From the NCBI GenBank assembly GCA_024220505.1, contig JAKZZE010000021.1, positions 682,001 through 746,000 on the forward strand: a stretch of 64,000 bases of DNA, in the 5' to 3' direction. Positions 22,938 to 33,669 of this stretch are shown here, one piece after another (the stretch's first letter is position 1; each line of letters starts with the position of its first letter). The notes beneath the pieces are model-generated. The model ran no database searches. It was not told the DNA's origin and worked only from the letters and a program-made list of their open reading frames with translations. Position numbers and translations under genes: made by a program. Source of the stretch: Rhizopus arrhizus. Taxonomy: Eukaryota; Mucoromycota; Mucoromycetes; Mucorales; Rhizopodaceae.

Positions 22938-23414
22938 TCAAATTTGAGATCCATACGAGGCAGTAGCCAGTCTGAGCTAAAAACATAGGCTTCAGAGCAG
23001 TAATACTCACAGTCTTCTTTACTCTTTGTTCCTACATAGTCGGCAATTGCTTGCGAGGTTTCTATGTCCAATCTTTTCTACAGCTTCAGTTAAAAGCAAT
23101 TTTTCATCTGCATCCTAGTTTTCACTAAAGTTTGGAAAATTTTGAGGCTTAACTATTCAGTAATCGTGCCAAACTTTATACTTAACAGGTTCTGCTCCTC
23201 TATAGAAGCAAATAACGCAAGGATCAAAGTCTGGACAGTTTCTATCAGCACAACGTATTCGAACTGTATTCGCGGTATCGTTTGAACATGCATCGCAATG
23301 GAATTCGGGAAGTTCTTTATCATCAATTGCTGCTCCTTCCTTACTAGTCATAGCTGAAAAATCTAGGGAACAATCTGAAGGCTTTAGTCGATTTGTAATT
23401 GTCATATACACCAT
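22938..23414 (-). pseudogene. ADA2: Decayed, truncated copy of transcriptional adaptor ADA2
   Basis: The minus strand first reads a ZZ zinc finger nearly identical to ADA2: PEFHCDACSNDTANTVRIRC, then CPDFDPCVICFYRGAEPVK and KVWHDY, followed at once by a stop. Beyond the stop the SANT region is still legible in two other frames: DADEKLLLTEAVEKIG, then AIADYVGTKSKEDCEYY and SSDWLLPRMDLKFD before a stop at 22940-22938. At least one nonsense change and two frame changes separate these pieces and no intron explains them. The 5' end abuts MITE A at 23409. ADA2 anchors Gcn5 in SAGA, so an intact paralogue should exist elsewhere. Confidence 0.8.
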
Positions 23415-23508
23415 TTCCAGAAATTAAAATCGCATTTTGTAAAGTTTTATAATACAATTTATATGTAATTGCGATAAATCACGGCGGTTTTAATTTCTGG
23501 AAATGGTG
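23409..23508. mobile_element. MITE copy A, 100 bp, with perfect 21-bp inverted ends and TA target site
   Basis: Begins CACCATTTCCAGAAATTAAA and ends in its exact complement, with TA on both sides (23407-23408 and 23509-23510). The interior TTTATAATACAATTTATAT is shared with copies B and C. It is too short to code and presumably mobilised by a Tc1/mariner-type transposase. Confidence 0.8.
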
Positions 23509-23510
23509 TA

Positions 23511-23608
23511 CTTGTTTCAGGAATAAGTGTCGCGTTTACTCGTCGCTTTTTTATATAAATTGTATTATAAAGCTTGTAAAAATGCAACTTTACTTTCTGA
23601 AAATGGTA
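23511..23608. mobile_element. MITE copy B, 98 bp, abutting copy A in inverted orientation
   Basis: Read on the minus strand it gives TACCATTTTCAGAAAGTAAA, then TTTATAATACAATTTATAT, then AAAAAGCGACGAGTAAACGC and ends in CCTGAAACAAG, matching copy C closely. It shares the TA (23509-23510) with copy A, so the two sit back to back, with TA also at 23609-23610. Confidence 0.75.
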
Positions 23609-23610
23609 TA

Positions 23611-24771
23611 TTTAATTTGTGCTTGTTACTGTTTACCGGTGTTAATGTAAATGTGTGCATTGCATTTTAAAATCTGTAGGCGGAGGTGTAAATTATTTGT
23701 GTCAATCGATTGAATGCATATTGACTCGGCAAAAATAGCTATTCTTCCTTCCGTCTCTTTTGAAATATAAACAAATGGTTATATGGACAAAGGTATCGAA
23801 AGCTTTCCCTTATATATCGAATATCTATGCTTTTTAAAGAAATCTCTCTGAGTTAAACAAAGCAAGCTAAAATAAAAATAGGAATTTTTTTTCTGGAAGG
23901 AATTAAAGTACAATGAAGTAATGTTACTAATGCTTATTAAAAACATGAAGACATAAGCCAATAGTTAATGATGATTTCTTTATATATAAAAAATACAGCC
24001 ATTTTTTTCATAAAGTAAAGCAAGAAAGTAATTTTTTAGTTTCAGGAACGTTGAACTTTATGTTAAAATGTGAGACAACGCATTGTATCTTAAAAGTATA
24101 AAGATTGTGTACATGAATTCATTTAATTTGGTATGATTCAATGTCAAATGAATCCATCTGCAAGACCTGTAGAAAATCAATTGAGCCGTACAATATTGTT
24201 TTTGTGAATAGGGTTAAGATAAACAAAATCTATTCAAACAGACTTGGGAAGCTCACATGTGTTAGTTTCGGGTATTCTTTTTTGTTTTCTTGGATGGGCA
24301 TGAAAGTGATCGCATTATATTTTGGTTGATGTTGTAAATTCATTTTAAAATAGACAAACGACCCCTATTGCGGTTACTTTGTTTATTAATAACATAACCA
24401 TAGCAACAAAATAGTCTGGTCAATAAGTAAAGAAATAGTACTTTTTTAAAAGAAAAATAATAGTAAAAATCAGGGAGAATTTATGAATACCAAAAGTATA
24501 TAACTTTGATGGACAATTCTGTGATCTAAAGATCAATTAAAAATCGCTTCAGCAATTACGTAACACAAACTAGAAATGTGATCTTCACTTGGGGTAAACT
24601 ATTACGTTGCTTTTGAGAAATATGATTGGGTGTAAAATGATGAATTTCTTTAATATTGGCTAAACTATTTGATGACGATCTTACTTTTACATGACAACTT
24701 TTTCATCTGTAGTATAAAATATAAATAAATATTTATTACAATATTGTACAAGAAAGATGTGATTGTTGTGT
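23611..24771. other. Intergenic, AT-rich, no gene seen
   Basis: About 1.2 kb. Small ORFs at 23779-23961 and 24141-24329 have no supporting features. Confidence 0.5.
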
Positions 24772-25716
24772 TTAATACTGCTGTTGCCAGCCTTTTCTAG
24801 ACAGTGGCCTTGAGTTGCTTCTTGAATTATGTCCTTTTAATTTAATACAGACTCTATCGCAACAGCCTCCAGGCATACAGCAAGGAAAACAGGACCACCA
24901 CACTTTGTGCCACCAATGCCAAACACCAGGATTTAGTTCAATGCTTCTGAATGAATGAGCTGAAGACCATCTATCCTCATTTTCTACTAAACTCCTGTGT
25001 CCTGGATAATGATGTTGATGGTAATTATACGATAAACTTCCCACATCCTCATCCTCATCATTTTCATTGTATTCAGCTTGATTATTATGTGATTTGTTAA
25101 AGTACAAGATAGTTTTTATCGCTTCAGGATCATTTCCAAGCGATTTTAATAGATTTTTTACATGATCATTAATGATTAAACCGGACAATATGATAAAAGT
25201 GACAAGAGGGTTATCATTGACTTTAAAAGGATTCGTAGTTTCATTTGGTATTTCTATTTTAAACTTTATCTCATTTAATTGGGCTACTAATTGCTGATTG
25301 CTATAACAGTTTAGGGTGTAATAACTATCTTCTTTGGCTTGTGTTAGCTTCCATTGGTATAATTGACTATTAAAAGTGAAATTATATTCTTCTGTTGATA
25401 AAATACTTTGTATATGACGATATGATAAAGTCATTCCGTGCCAATCTTTTCGAACAAGTCTCCAAAGAGGACTTTTCAACGAATCATAGAGCGTTGTGTT
25501 ATTTTGGCAATAATAATACAAATTATTGTTGTTTTTGCTTAACGTAATATTACAAATTCTATCTTCAATTTCTACAGTCGTATCGTGTTCAATTGTTATT
25601 TCCATCATATTGTGTGCTATAGTTGGTGCCATCGCAACTGGATGAGGTTCGGTGGAAAGAGTAGGCGTCGGTATAGTTATGTCGTTCTCTTTCGAGATTA
25701 TGGTTGAAAAAGTCAT
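24772..25716 (-). CDS. Unrecognised 314-aa protein with Cys/Trp-rich C-terminus
   Basis: Single uninterrupted ATG-started frame. The N-terminal ~60 residues are Thr/Pro-rich and probably disordered. The middle (about 45-210) has alternating hydrophobic strands (RICNITLSKNNNNLYYY, LWRLVRKDWHGMTLSYRH, SQLYQWKLTQAKEDSYYTLN, LVAQLNEIKFKIEI, PLVTFIILSGLII). This suggests a beta-rich fold of the tubby-like/LURP-one kind often seen in fungal orthologues with W-K and ITL strands, but I cannot confirm it. After an acidic, His-rich linker the tail is extraordinary: GVWHWWHKVWWSCFPCCMPG followed by GCCDRVC, which could be palmitoylated, membrane-associated or metal-binding. No signal peptide. Function unknown. 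Confidence 0.7.
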   Translation of the reverse strand: MTFSTIISKENDITIPTPTLSTEPHPVAMAPTIAHNMMEITIEHDTTVEIEDRICNITLSKNNNNLYYYCQNNTTLYDSLKSPLWRLVRKDWHGMTLSYRHIQSILSTEEYNFTFNSQLYQWKLTQAKEDSYYTLNCYSNQQLVAQLNEIKFKIEIPNETTNPFKVNDNPLVTFIILSGLIINDHVKNLLKSLGNDPEAIKTILYFNKSHNNQAEYNENDEDEDVGSLSYNYHQHHYPGHRSLVENEDRWSSAHSFRSIELNPGVWHWWHKVWWSCFPCCMPGGCCDRVCIKLKGHNSRSNSRPLSRKGWQQQY

Positions 25717-26550
25717 TTTAGGAGAAATAAAAAAGAAAAATACTAAAAATTATTGTCTTTTGCTATTTCTCTCTGCCTCGTCTCGGTTGCACCAGTCCCA
25801 CTAGCCTTTCTGTCGGGATACAAACTATTTCAGGTATTTTCCATAAAAAGCTAAAATATCCCTAGACATTTGGAAATGGTTCATCCCAAGACTGTGAGAT
25901 TGACAAATAAAATGCTAAAATTTTAAATTCATGGAATACAGTCGTTAAAAGATATTTATGTGTAATACATCAAATGTGAATAAAGATTGAGGCATCGTTT
26001 CTATTGTTCATAGCCATGTACCAAGCTACTAGTTGAAACATGGTACTACAACAATAGGTGTACCAAGGAGTAAGACAGAGTTAATTGGGTAAAATGTATG
26101 TAGTTATTTATAAGAAATAGTATCTGCTAACAAATTGTTTAACTATCCCTTTTATAAACAGTCTTTTAATAATTATATGAAAATTTTGTTCCTCGTTAGC
26201 TTTAACAATAAAAACGGCATACAACATAGAATTAGTGATAATATCACCAATTATTTTTTTATAAAAAGAAAAAATTTCTTTATTCTGTAGTTTCGAAAAG
26301 GATTTGAATTATATTTTATCACCCAAACGTGTCAAAAAGTGTTTATTTTAACTAAATTAATTTTGACATTATGCTTTTTGATACACGTTTCAAGTACAGG
26401 CTTCTGAAAACGGATGTCTCGCTGTAATTGCATAATTTGTGTACAGCTGAGGCTATTGTCTAATGTTCAATATTTTATCTTTCTATGACAAAAAATCGAC
26501 AGTACATCGCAAACATAGCCCAAGTAGCCACGCATACACATACATACAAC
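25717..26550. other. Intergenic, no gene seen
   Basis: AT-rich sequence upstream of the 314-aa gene; no coherent ORF or repeat recognised. Confidence 0.5.
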
Positions 26551-26724
26551 GTTTCTAACTCAAGCAGTCGTAAGAATACATTTTAGTTGTTGCCTTGTTC
26601 ATCTTCACTTGTCGCTTTCCAAAGATTTACTTGCTGTGTTTATATCTTTGACTAATTTCTTTTAGAGAGATCGTTTAGCGCATAATTTTATGACCTGTCG
26701 TGTGAGACTGAAGGGAAGTACAAA
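26551..26724 (+). repeat. Left arm of the 174-bp inverted repeat
   Basis: Matches 28745-28918 in reverse complement with few mismatches and no gap. Non-coding in all frames. Confidence 0.9.
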
Positions 26725-28744
26725 GCACCCGCCAGTACATTATTTTTAGATATTCTATATTTTTCACTTACTTTTTCGTAACTAAGCCCAGTAGACATGT
26801 GCACTCGTATGGTCGATCCTTCTCTCTCAGTGTACTGTTGGTAATCTTTGGATAGTTGTCTTGTTTTTTCTTAGAAGTTACCTCTTTATTCACATTTTCG
26901 CTTTCTTCATTGATCATATCGATACATTATTGTCCCTTTTTTCCGTTTTAAAAGGATTTAATATTTCAAAAATCTGGAGCTTATTTTTATGGCCACTATC
27001 GGTTACAACATTGATTTCATTCATTTTTTATTAATTGGCATTCTATCAAAAAGAGAATGTTAACTTGTTTGAAATTGCTTTTTTGCTTTGGTCAAAATAA
27101 ATTTCCTAATTTGATCGAATTAGTTTTCCCTTCGGTCGAAGTTGTACTAAAAGTATATTGTATTTAATTTTGTCTATTAGTCGCCGAATTATGTGAGATA
27201 GCATTATCATTTGTATTCTATTCAAGTTTTCCTGTCGTGTCATTCAGTACCTGAAGGTTGTTCTTGTAGCTTTCAAAAGAAAGAAAGCTTGCTTGCTTGG
27301 TCATCTAGAGACAATATTGATATAGGCTTCTTGTGGTTCCTAGACTGTTATTATCAGCAAAATCAACCGTTGTTTCTTCTTCATTGAGACTATAAGAGAA
27401 ATAAACTTTGCTAACAACGTAAAGGATCAATTTATACTTGAAACAAGAAAGATATACTTATATAACCTAGCTTGGTTAATGATATGAATAACCATAAAGA
27501 TGGTTATTCTGAAAAGTATGATTGAGAAAAGAATCCTTGTCCAAAAGGCTATTTCAAAAGAATACTTTAATCATGCTTCCTTAGCAGATCAAGCAACTTG
27601 CATTGTATGTGTTTTTTTGTTCATAAAACTTTTCTTTCTTTTCCTTTCCTTTTTTTTTTTTTTTTTTTTTTCATATATTAAGTAATGAATGACTTTATTC
27701 CTTATTGCCTTCCACTTTTTTAAATAGTATAAATGAAAGTAAACATATATTGAGTTTGTTTCTTAACTGTTTGTTAATGCGAAAAAAAACAAACTTAGAA
27801 AAGTCGATATCAATACCAGGAACTTCGCCAAAAAAAAAATCATACGTTATTTTTCTTCTCAAATGCGACATACAACTGTGAGAAATACTATAGCTTACAA
27901 TGATGAATGAACGGTTTATTGATTATATCAAGCCCAAGTTCGATTTTTGGAGCAATATGAAACTGAACACATAGTTAGGTGTCTAAAGCGATGTTCGCAT
28001 CATTGAAGCTCTCAAACAAGAGCAGTTTCGCATGCTATTTTAGTGCAACATCTGTATATACTGTAGTAAATGTTTTCTCAATACTTGTGTCTATCGCAGC
28101 TGGAAAGAAAAGAAAGCTCGAGGATGGAAAGAAAAAAAAATATTTAAGCCTAAGAATAGTATTAAAAATCATTGAGATTTCTAGCGGGCATTATGTATGA
28201 GCTGAACAAGCTTGAATAAATATCGAATTGTTTTTGCTGACGGACAATGTTCCAATCCACAAAAACCCGACAATTGAAAAATATATTCACCTGAATTAAA
28301 TCACTACCAAGCAGCTTTGACCTGTTGCTCAAAGCAACTTGAAAAGAGAAGAAATACGAGAAGACGAGACGTTCCAAGCTAGCATAAGTACAGTTGTAGA
28401 CAATATTTTCACAAAAGCATCTTTTGATGCGTTCAACATTCAGAATCATGTTTATATAAAAATAAGATTTATCTAATTTGCCCTTTTTTCTTTTATAATA
28501 TGGTTTTGGTTATAATAAAAGCATTAAGACAAAAATGAGAGTGCGATAAAGATAGTTTTATAAAAACAATAAGCAAAATACCAAATTCTAAAGTCATAAT
28601 TGTTTTGTAAAAAACTATGATAACTTTAATTTGTAACAGTGCTCGTCTAGAATAAAATCCTCATATGTAAAGTAAAATCACGACAATTTGATGTGAAAAC
28701 ATTGCTGTAACATCGGGAGTCCCTCAGCTATGAGTTACGAACCT

Positions 28745-28918
28745 TTTGTGCCTCCCTTCAGCCTCACACGACAGGTCATAAAATTATGCGCTAAACGATC
28801 TCTCTAAAAGAAATTAGTCAAAGATATAAATACAGCAAGTAAATCTTTGAAAAGCGACAAGTGAAGATGAACAAGGCAACAACTAAAATGTATTCTTACG
28901 ACTGCTTGAGATGGAAAC
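28745..28918 (-). repeat. Right arm of the 174-bp inverted repeat
   Basis: Reverse complement of 26551-26724. It ends only about 90 bases before the 3' end of the OSCP gene. Confidence 0.9.
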
Positions 28919-29005
28919 ACTGTCAAGAGAAAAAAAAATTTTAATGTTACATTTTTATTGTTGTTGTCATTTTTTCTTTGACGAGAAAATATACATTCAC
29001 TTGAT

Positions 29006-29887
29006 TTAAACAGATTCTATATAAAATCATCAGTAAAGCATAATAATAATCTTTTTTTTTTCTTACCAGTGACTAACTTATTCAATTTAGCGAGTTTGGA
29101 AGAAACGGTCAAGTCAATGCTCTTATCTCCAATTTCAACCAACACACCACCAAGAATATCAGGCTTAACTTTGTTGGAAACAAGGAGTTTCTTACCGTCA
29201 GCAAGCTTGCTCTTTTGAAGAGATTCAACAATCTTGTTCAAGGCGGCTTTTTCCAAGGGCTATATGTGAGCGTATATTGTTCAACACTGTTCTTCATAAA
29301 AAAAAAAAAAAGAGGTCATACCTTAGCTGAAGTAACAACAAGAGGCAATTCATTACGGTGAGCGCTCATCAATTCACCATAGGCTCCAATGACCTTATCA
29401 AGAGTGCTCAAACGACCGTTTTCAGCCAAAACATCAAGCAAGTTGGTGGTCAACTCGTTAGACTTCTTTACAACACTGTTGAGACCGCTCAATTTGGTAG
29501 CGCGGGGAACAGTGGGGTTTTCCAAGAAGCTCTTGAAGGCTTCGTCCTTCTTGATAGCTTGAGCAAAAGCACTGAGATCTTTTTCGACAGCATCAAGGCT
29601 CTTTTGACGAGCAGCAGCAGTATAAAGAGCAGTAGCGTAGCGACCTTCAAGACCAAAAAGGGTAATGGGAGCCTAATGGTAAAAAAAAAAGAAAAGATTA
29701 ATAAAACTGACATTTTGATGTAATTGATTTCATTCAAGTTGAATAATTACCTTGATAGAAGTAGGAGCAGCGTAACCACGAGCCAACTAATTAGGGTGTT
29801 AATTCTTAATTCCATGTTGAATATTGAAAACATAGGGCGTCATACCTTGGGAACTGAAGTAGCCAAACGAGTGAATCTAGAAGCCAT
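29006..29887 (-). CDS. ATP5: Mitochondrial ATP synthase subunit OSCP (210 aa, five exons)
   Basis: Exons (minus): 29887-29846, 29786-29751, 29672-29322, 29259-29067, 29016-29006. The presequence is MASRFTRLATSVPKLARGYA. The body matches OSCP/delta: GLEGRYATALYTAAARQKSL, FLENPTVPRATKLSGL, LLDVLAENGRL, then the C-terminal strand KVKPDILGGVLVEIGDKSID. OSCP sits on top of F1 and ties it to the peripheral stalk. The last exon is only 11 nt and supplies the end of a codon plus S-V-stop; it restores the family-like ending KLNKLVTESV that read-through would destroy. All phases agree. IF1 of the same enzyme lies 19 kb away. Confidence 0.93.
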
Positions 29888-31599
29888 TGTTATATCTAAT
29901 GTATAAAAAAGAGCAGTTCTTTTGAAGGTAAAGTGCCCCCACACAAAAAAATTGTTACATCAGGGCCAGCTAGGAAGACTGTAGTCACGGAACGATGACG
30001 TCTTTATATTGGACAATTTGCTTTTTTCACGTCCACTATTTTACGGAATTTAAAATATTTCAATGACGCATTCATATGAGTGTTTTGTAAAAAAAATGTT
30101 TCTTGTAAACAGTCAATATTAAGTCTCAATCACACGGTTTTGCAGTAATAAGTTGAGATACTTGCTCTTTGAAAGTACTCAATGTAGCAGTGAGCCTATC
30201 TATTTTACCAACAACTCTGCTTCATTCAATACTGAGCTCGCTGATGCTGTCTACGTGATAGGTTTATCAAGATAAAGCTTTGAGGAATTTGGACCTAATA
30301 CTTTTACGAATTTTACCGCTGTTTACCTTGAAAATCTTTCAAATTTTCATTAACACGACACAACAAGTGCATATGCTTGCGTGTGATACGAAGAAAGCAG
30401 AAGTCAAGTCATGAACAACTTATCATCACATTGTTTATCACTTTACTACTGTATTGAATCTTGGGCAAATTGAAGAAGACCACAAAGAATGGCACTTTCC
30501 TACTTTCTTCATTCCTTATCTCCGAGCATGTCGCTCACGAGATGCTCTGTGATGTCGTAAGCATCTATTTGTTTTCTTTTGTGGCTCAATCGTCTTGTAT
30601 TCATGCACGTTGTCACTGCGTTTTGACGATAGTCTTCTTCAACATCCCTTGACCAAAGTGAAGAGTAGATAGTCCGCTTTTTTCATTTTCTCTTCATGTA
30701 GACTACCTTGAGCTGATTGTGCCTGCTCTCGATGTAATTAGTCTTTTCCATAATGATGTAAACGCGTGGTTGATACGCAACAGACCGATACATCAGTTCA
30801 TCATCAGCAAGGCCACGCTGCTGTATATAATCAAAGAATTTTGGAAAGCCAGTATACTTTTTTTAATTAGTCATGAAGCTCAATTTTCTTATAAACTCAC
30901 CTATCTTTGCTTCCCACATCAGTTACTTATATTTATAATATATTATAAAAACCTAAAGATCTCAGCTAACTTATTTAACGGAGCTGTTCATATTCAATAG
31001 TTAACAAGACCAATTAATTAGACTTGATTACTTTTATGACAAATATCAACATCATATTTACATAAATATGGAAGCTGATAGATGGCTTTAAGAGCATAAA
31101 TCAAGAAAATGAGAATAACATTATATTTTTTTTTTCTTTTAGAGATCAAATACATACTCTTATAAATCAATTTTTTTATATCATCGTGTACAAATTTAAC
31201 AACTGCTATTGTATAGAAAAAATAAAAACAGTTGTGCAGCGAGGTAATTAATCGTATGTGTCTCAACAAGCTTTTACAAAAAATTTCATCATGAAAGAAA
31301 TCCAAGGATTGCTTGACAAATAAATGGCGTACCTAATTTCTTCAAGACTTTGTAAGACAGTAGCTTGAGCTAAAAAAGATTAGAATAGAAAATGATATGA
31401 AAAATGAATAGAGAACACATAACTTTAAACGAAAACATGATGACTCAAATGCATATTTTTTTTCTTTCTGCGGGATGAAATCGTTGGCTGTTATGATGAG
31501 TCAAATAAACAAGGTTTAATCGTCGTGTAACACTGAATGCCTTGGGTAGTGTTGGTATTATCAAAGGGTAATTTTTATTCATTATTTACAAAAAGGAGG
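29888..31599. other. Intergenic, 1.7 kb, no supported gene
   Basis: Upstream of OSCP. Frames at 30461-30652 (EWHFPTFFIPYLRACRSRD in a neighbouring frame) and 30719-31000 hint at decayed coding sequence, but I cannot name a family or join them cleanly. Confidence 0.4.
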
Positions 31600-32811
31600 T
31601 CAAGCCTCATCATTGCTATTACTGTTGTAGAAACAAGATTTGTTTAAAAGCTCCAAGTAATAAGAGGAATTAATATCCATTGAAGAAGATAAAGGTTTTG
31701 ATGATATGATGGGTGAACATTGAGGGCTAGTAGGGGGAGTTGTATTTGTAGGAATATACATATTATCTAACAGATGAACATGATCTGATGGAGGTGATGA
31801 AGGTTTAATAAAAGGTTTTGGAAAATAATTAGGTTCAATACTGGAAGACTTTTTGGATAAAGATAAAGATTGACTAAAGTTATAACGTGTACCAAGGAAT
31901 AATTGTTGACGTTTTTTAAGATGCAAAGGTTTAGCATGTTGATACCCTTTAAGAGCGTTTGTAAATGAAGTGTGTTTTTCTTTTTCTTCTTCTTCTTCTT
32001 CTTCAGTTGGGTATTCGTCTTCATCATCTATTTCATCATCATCTTTAATTCGATTTAGAGGATCAGCAATGACTTTAATAGCATAATTATGACCATTGTT
32101 GTCTTCATAATAATCTCTTATACCAGCTGTGACTCTAATAGTAAATTCTACCTTGCCACGCATCTCACCACGATCAGCCAGCTGACCATGCCCAAGGTCC
32201 ATTGTAAATTCGTAAATATCGAATGTCACATTCTTTGGATTTGGACCAAAGAAAACCCCATCTACTTCTCTTACAGTTGACCAGCGATCGAGTGTATAAC
32301 GGATAGAAACTGATTTATCTAAAGCTAAATTACGTACCATCAACTGTCCTTTAATGCCTTGATTATCTTTTGTGACTGAAAAGCATTTTTTATCCAATCG
32401 AATATGTTGCCTTTGAGAAGTCCAATTGGAACAAATAATACGAAGATGAGATACTTTATCGTGAATTCCTTTTAATTCAAAAGGAGATTGTGATTCGTTA
32501 AATAAACAAACTCTTTCAAGAAATATCGGATCAAATTTAACATTTTTCTTTTTTTCTGCTTGACCTTCCTTTTTTTCAACTAGTACCTCTTCGTCTTCTT
32601 TGCTGTTATTTATCATTGCTATCTTTGATTTGCTATTACCAAATACACTAAATCGTTGTGGTTGAAATTCACTTTTTTTTGTTTCAGGTTTTTGTATCGT
32701 TGGCGGAGGTGGTGTTGTTTTATGCTCGTCTTTTTCCTTTAAAAGAGGCCTTGACCAGTCTGAACGTTTCCATTTTGATTGATTTCGAGGAAAGGTTGTA
32801 AATGAAGGCAT
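31600..32811 (-). CDS. Protein phosphatase 1 glycogen-targeting subunit with CBM21 domain (403 aa)
   Basis: Single exon. The N-terminus is basic and Pro/Lys-rich. KKNVKFDP at about residues 88-95 is a classic RVxF-type PP1-docking motif. It is followed at about 105-245 by a CBM21 starch/glycogen-binding domain: LERVCLFNESQSPFELKGI, GQLMVRNLALDKSVSIRYTL, DRWSTVREVDG, VEFTIRVTAGIRDYYEDN, GHNYAIKV. The W-x-D/D-N-N-x-x-N-Y residues that contact glucan are present (DNNGHNY). This arrangement matches PPP1R3/Gac1-type subunits that bring PP1 to glycogen and activate glycogen synthase. An acidic EEEEEEEKEK stretch and a Ser/Pro-rich tail follow. Cytosolic or glycogen-bound. Confidence 0.9.
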   Translation of the reverse strand: MPSFTTFPRNQSKWKRSDWSRPLLKEKDEHKTTPPPPTIQKPETKKSEFQPQRFSVFGNSKSKIAMINNSKEDEEVLVEKKEGQAEKKKNVKFDPIFLERVCLFNESQSPFELKGIHDKVSHLRIICSNWTSQRQHIRLDKKCFSVTKDNQGIKGQLMVRNLALDKSVSIRYTLDRWSTVREVDGVFFGPNPKNVTFDIYEFTMDLGHGQLADRGEMRGKVEFTIRVTAGIRDYYEDNNGHNYAIKVIADPLNRIKDDDEIDDEDEYPTEEEEEEEKEKHTSFTNALKGYQHAKPLHLKKRQQLFLGTRYNFSQSLSLSKKSSSIEPNYFPKPFIKPSSPPSDHVHLLDNMYIPTNTTPPTSPQCSPIISSKPLSSSMDINSSYYLELLNKSCFYNSNSNDEA

Positions 32812-33669
32812 TTATTCTTATTTTGTTTTATCTAAAATATGTTTTATGGTTTTTAACAAAAAAATAAATAATAGCAGGAAAAAAAAAAAAGAGAGAGAGA
32901 ATCTTTTATATTTTTTTGTGCCGTTAAACACCATGCTGAGTTTAAATTGAATTATTTCACCTTTAACAACCGTAGAAATTTACTATTTTAGAAACAACTT
33001 AAAAGCAGAAATTGTCTTATTTGGTATAGTTTACTGTTGCCCTAGTTGAATTATGCAAGCTGGAGAATTTTATCCAACGAAATCAAAGAGAATAATTATT
33101 GGTACATTTGACTTTTTCCCTCTTCAAACGCGTCAAGTATATCAATTGTTCAACTTAAGTATAAAATTTAAATGAGCCAAAAGCAATTTAGTCACAAGTA
33201 TTAACATGTAAAGAAAGAATTAAGAAAGTACAGTTTCCTCTTTCTGTAATAGATTTAGCTTTTTGGTTAATTATGAATTGTAACTTTGTAATTAAAGAAG
33301 CTATATAAAGTACACAGCTTAATGATGCCATCTACCTAAATAAATAAGTAGACTAAGAATGATCATAACTTTTTGCTGACTTCAAGGTTTTAAAGAAAAT
33401 AAAGTTTGCTTGAGCCCTGATAGTTTTAAAGGTCAGCAATAACCCCCTTAAATACATGCGTCTTATGCAACCAAGGAAAAAGAAATAAAGAATGGCCTGC
33501 AAGTCTAATAAGATAATCTCTTTTCATAAGACCAAGAATAAAAGGCCCAAAGTTATTTATCTAACGCTGAGATCGAGACTTAATTCATCATTAAGATTCC
33601 GCCCGGATAAATAAATAAAAAGCCGTTTCCAGCTCTGAGTCTTTGCTTTTCATTTTATAGAATTAAAAA
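32812..33669. other. Divergent intergenic region (PP1 subunit / CHIP promoters)
   Basis: About 860 bases, AT-rich, with no ORF or repeat recognised. It must carry both promoters; no motif is assigned. Confidence 0.4.

Larger units (their letters stand above)
26551..28918. mobile_element. Gene-poor 2.4-kb segment bounded by 174-bp inverted repeats
   Basis: Bases 26551-26724 and the reverse complement of 28745-28918 are both 174 nt and differ at only a handful of positions. The arms share TCAAGCAGTCGTAAGAATAC at one end and TTATGACCTGTCGTGTGAG near the other. Between them lie about 2 kb with only short unrecognised ORFs (27979-28200 plus; 28162-28449 minus). No obvious target-site duplication flanks the arms. 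It resembles a non-autonomous DNA transposon with long terminal inverted repeats, or two oppositely oriented copies of an unknown repeat. Confidence 0.6.
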
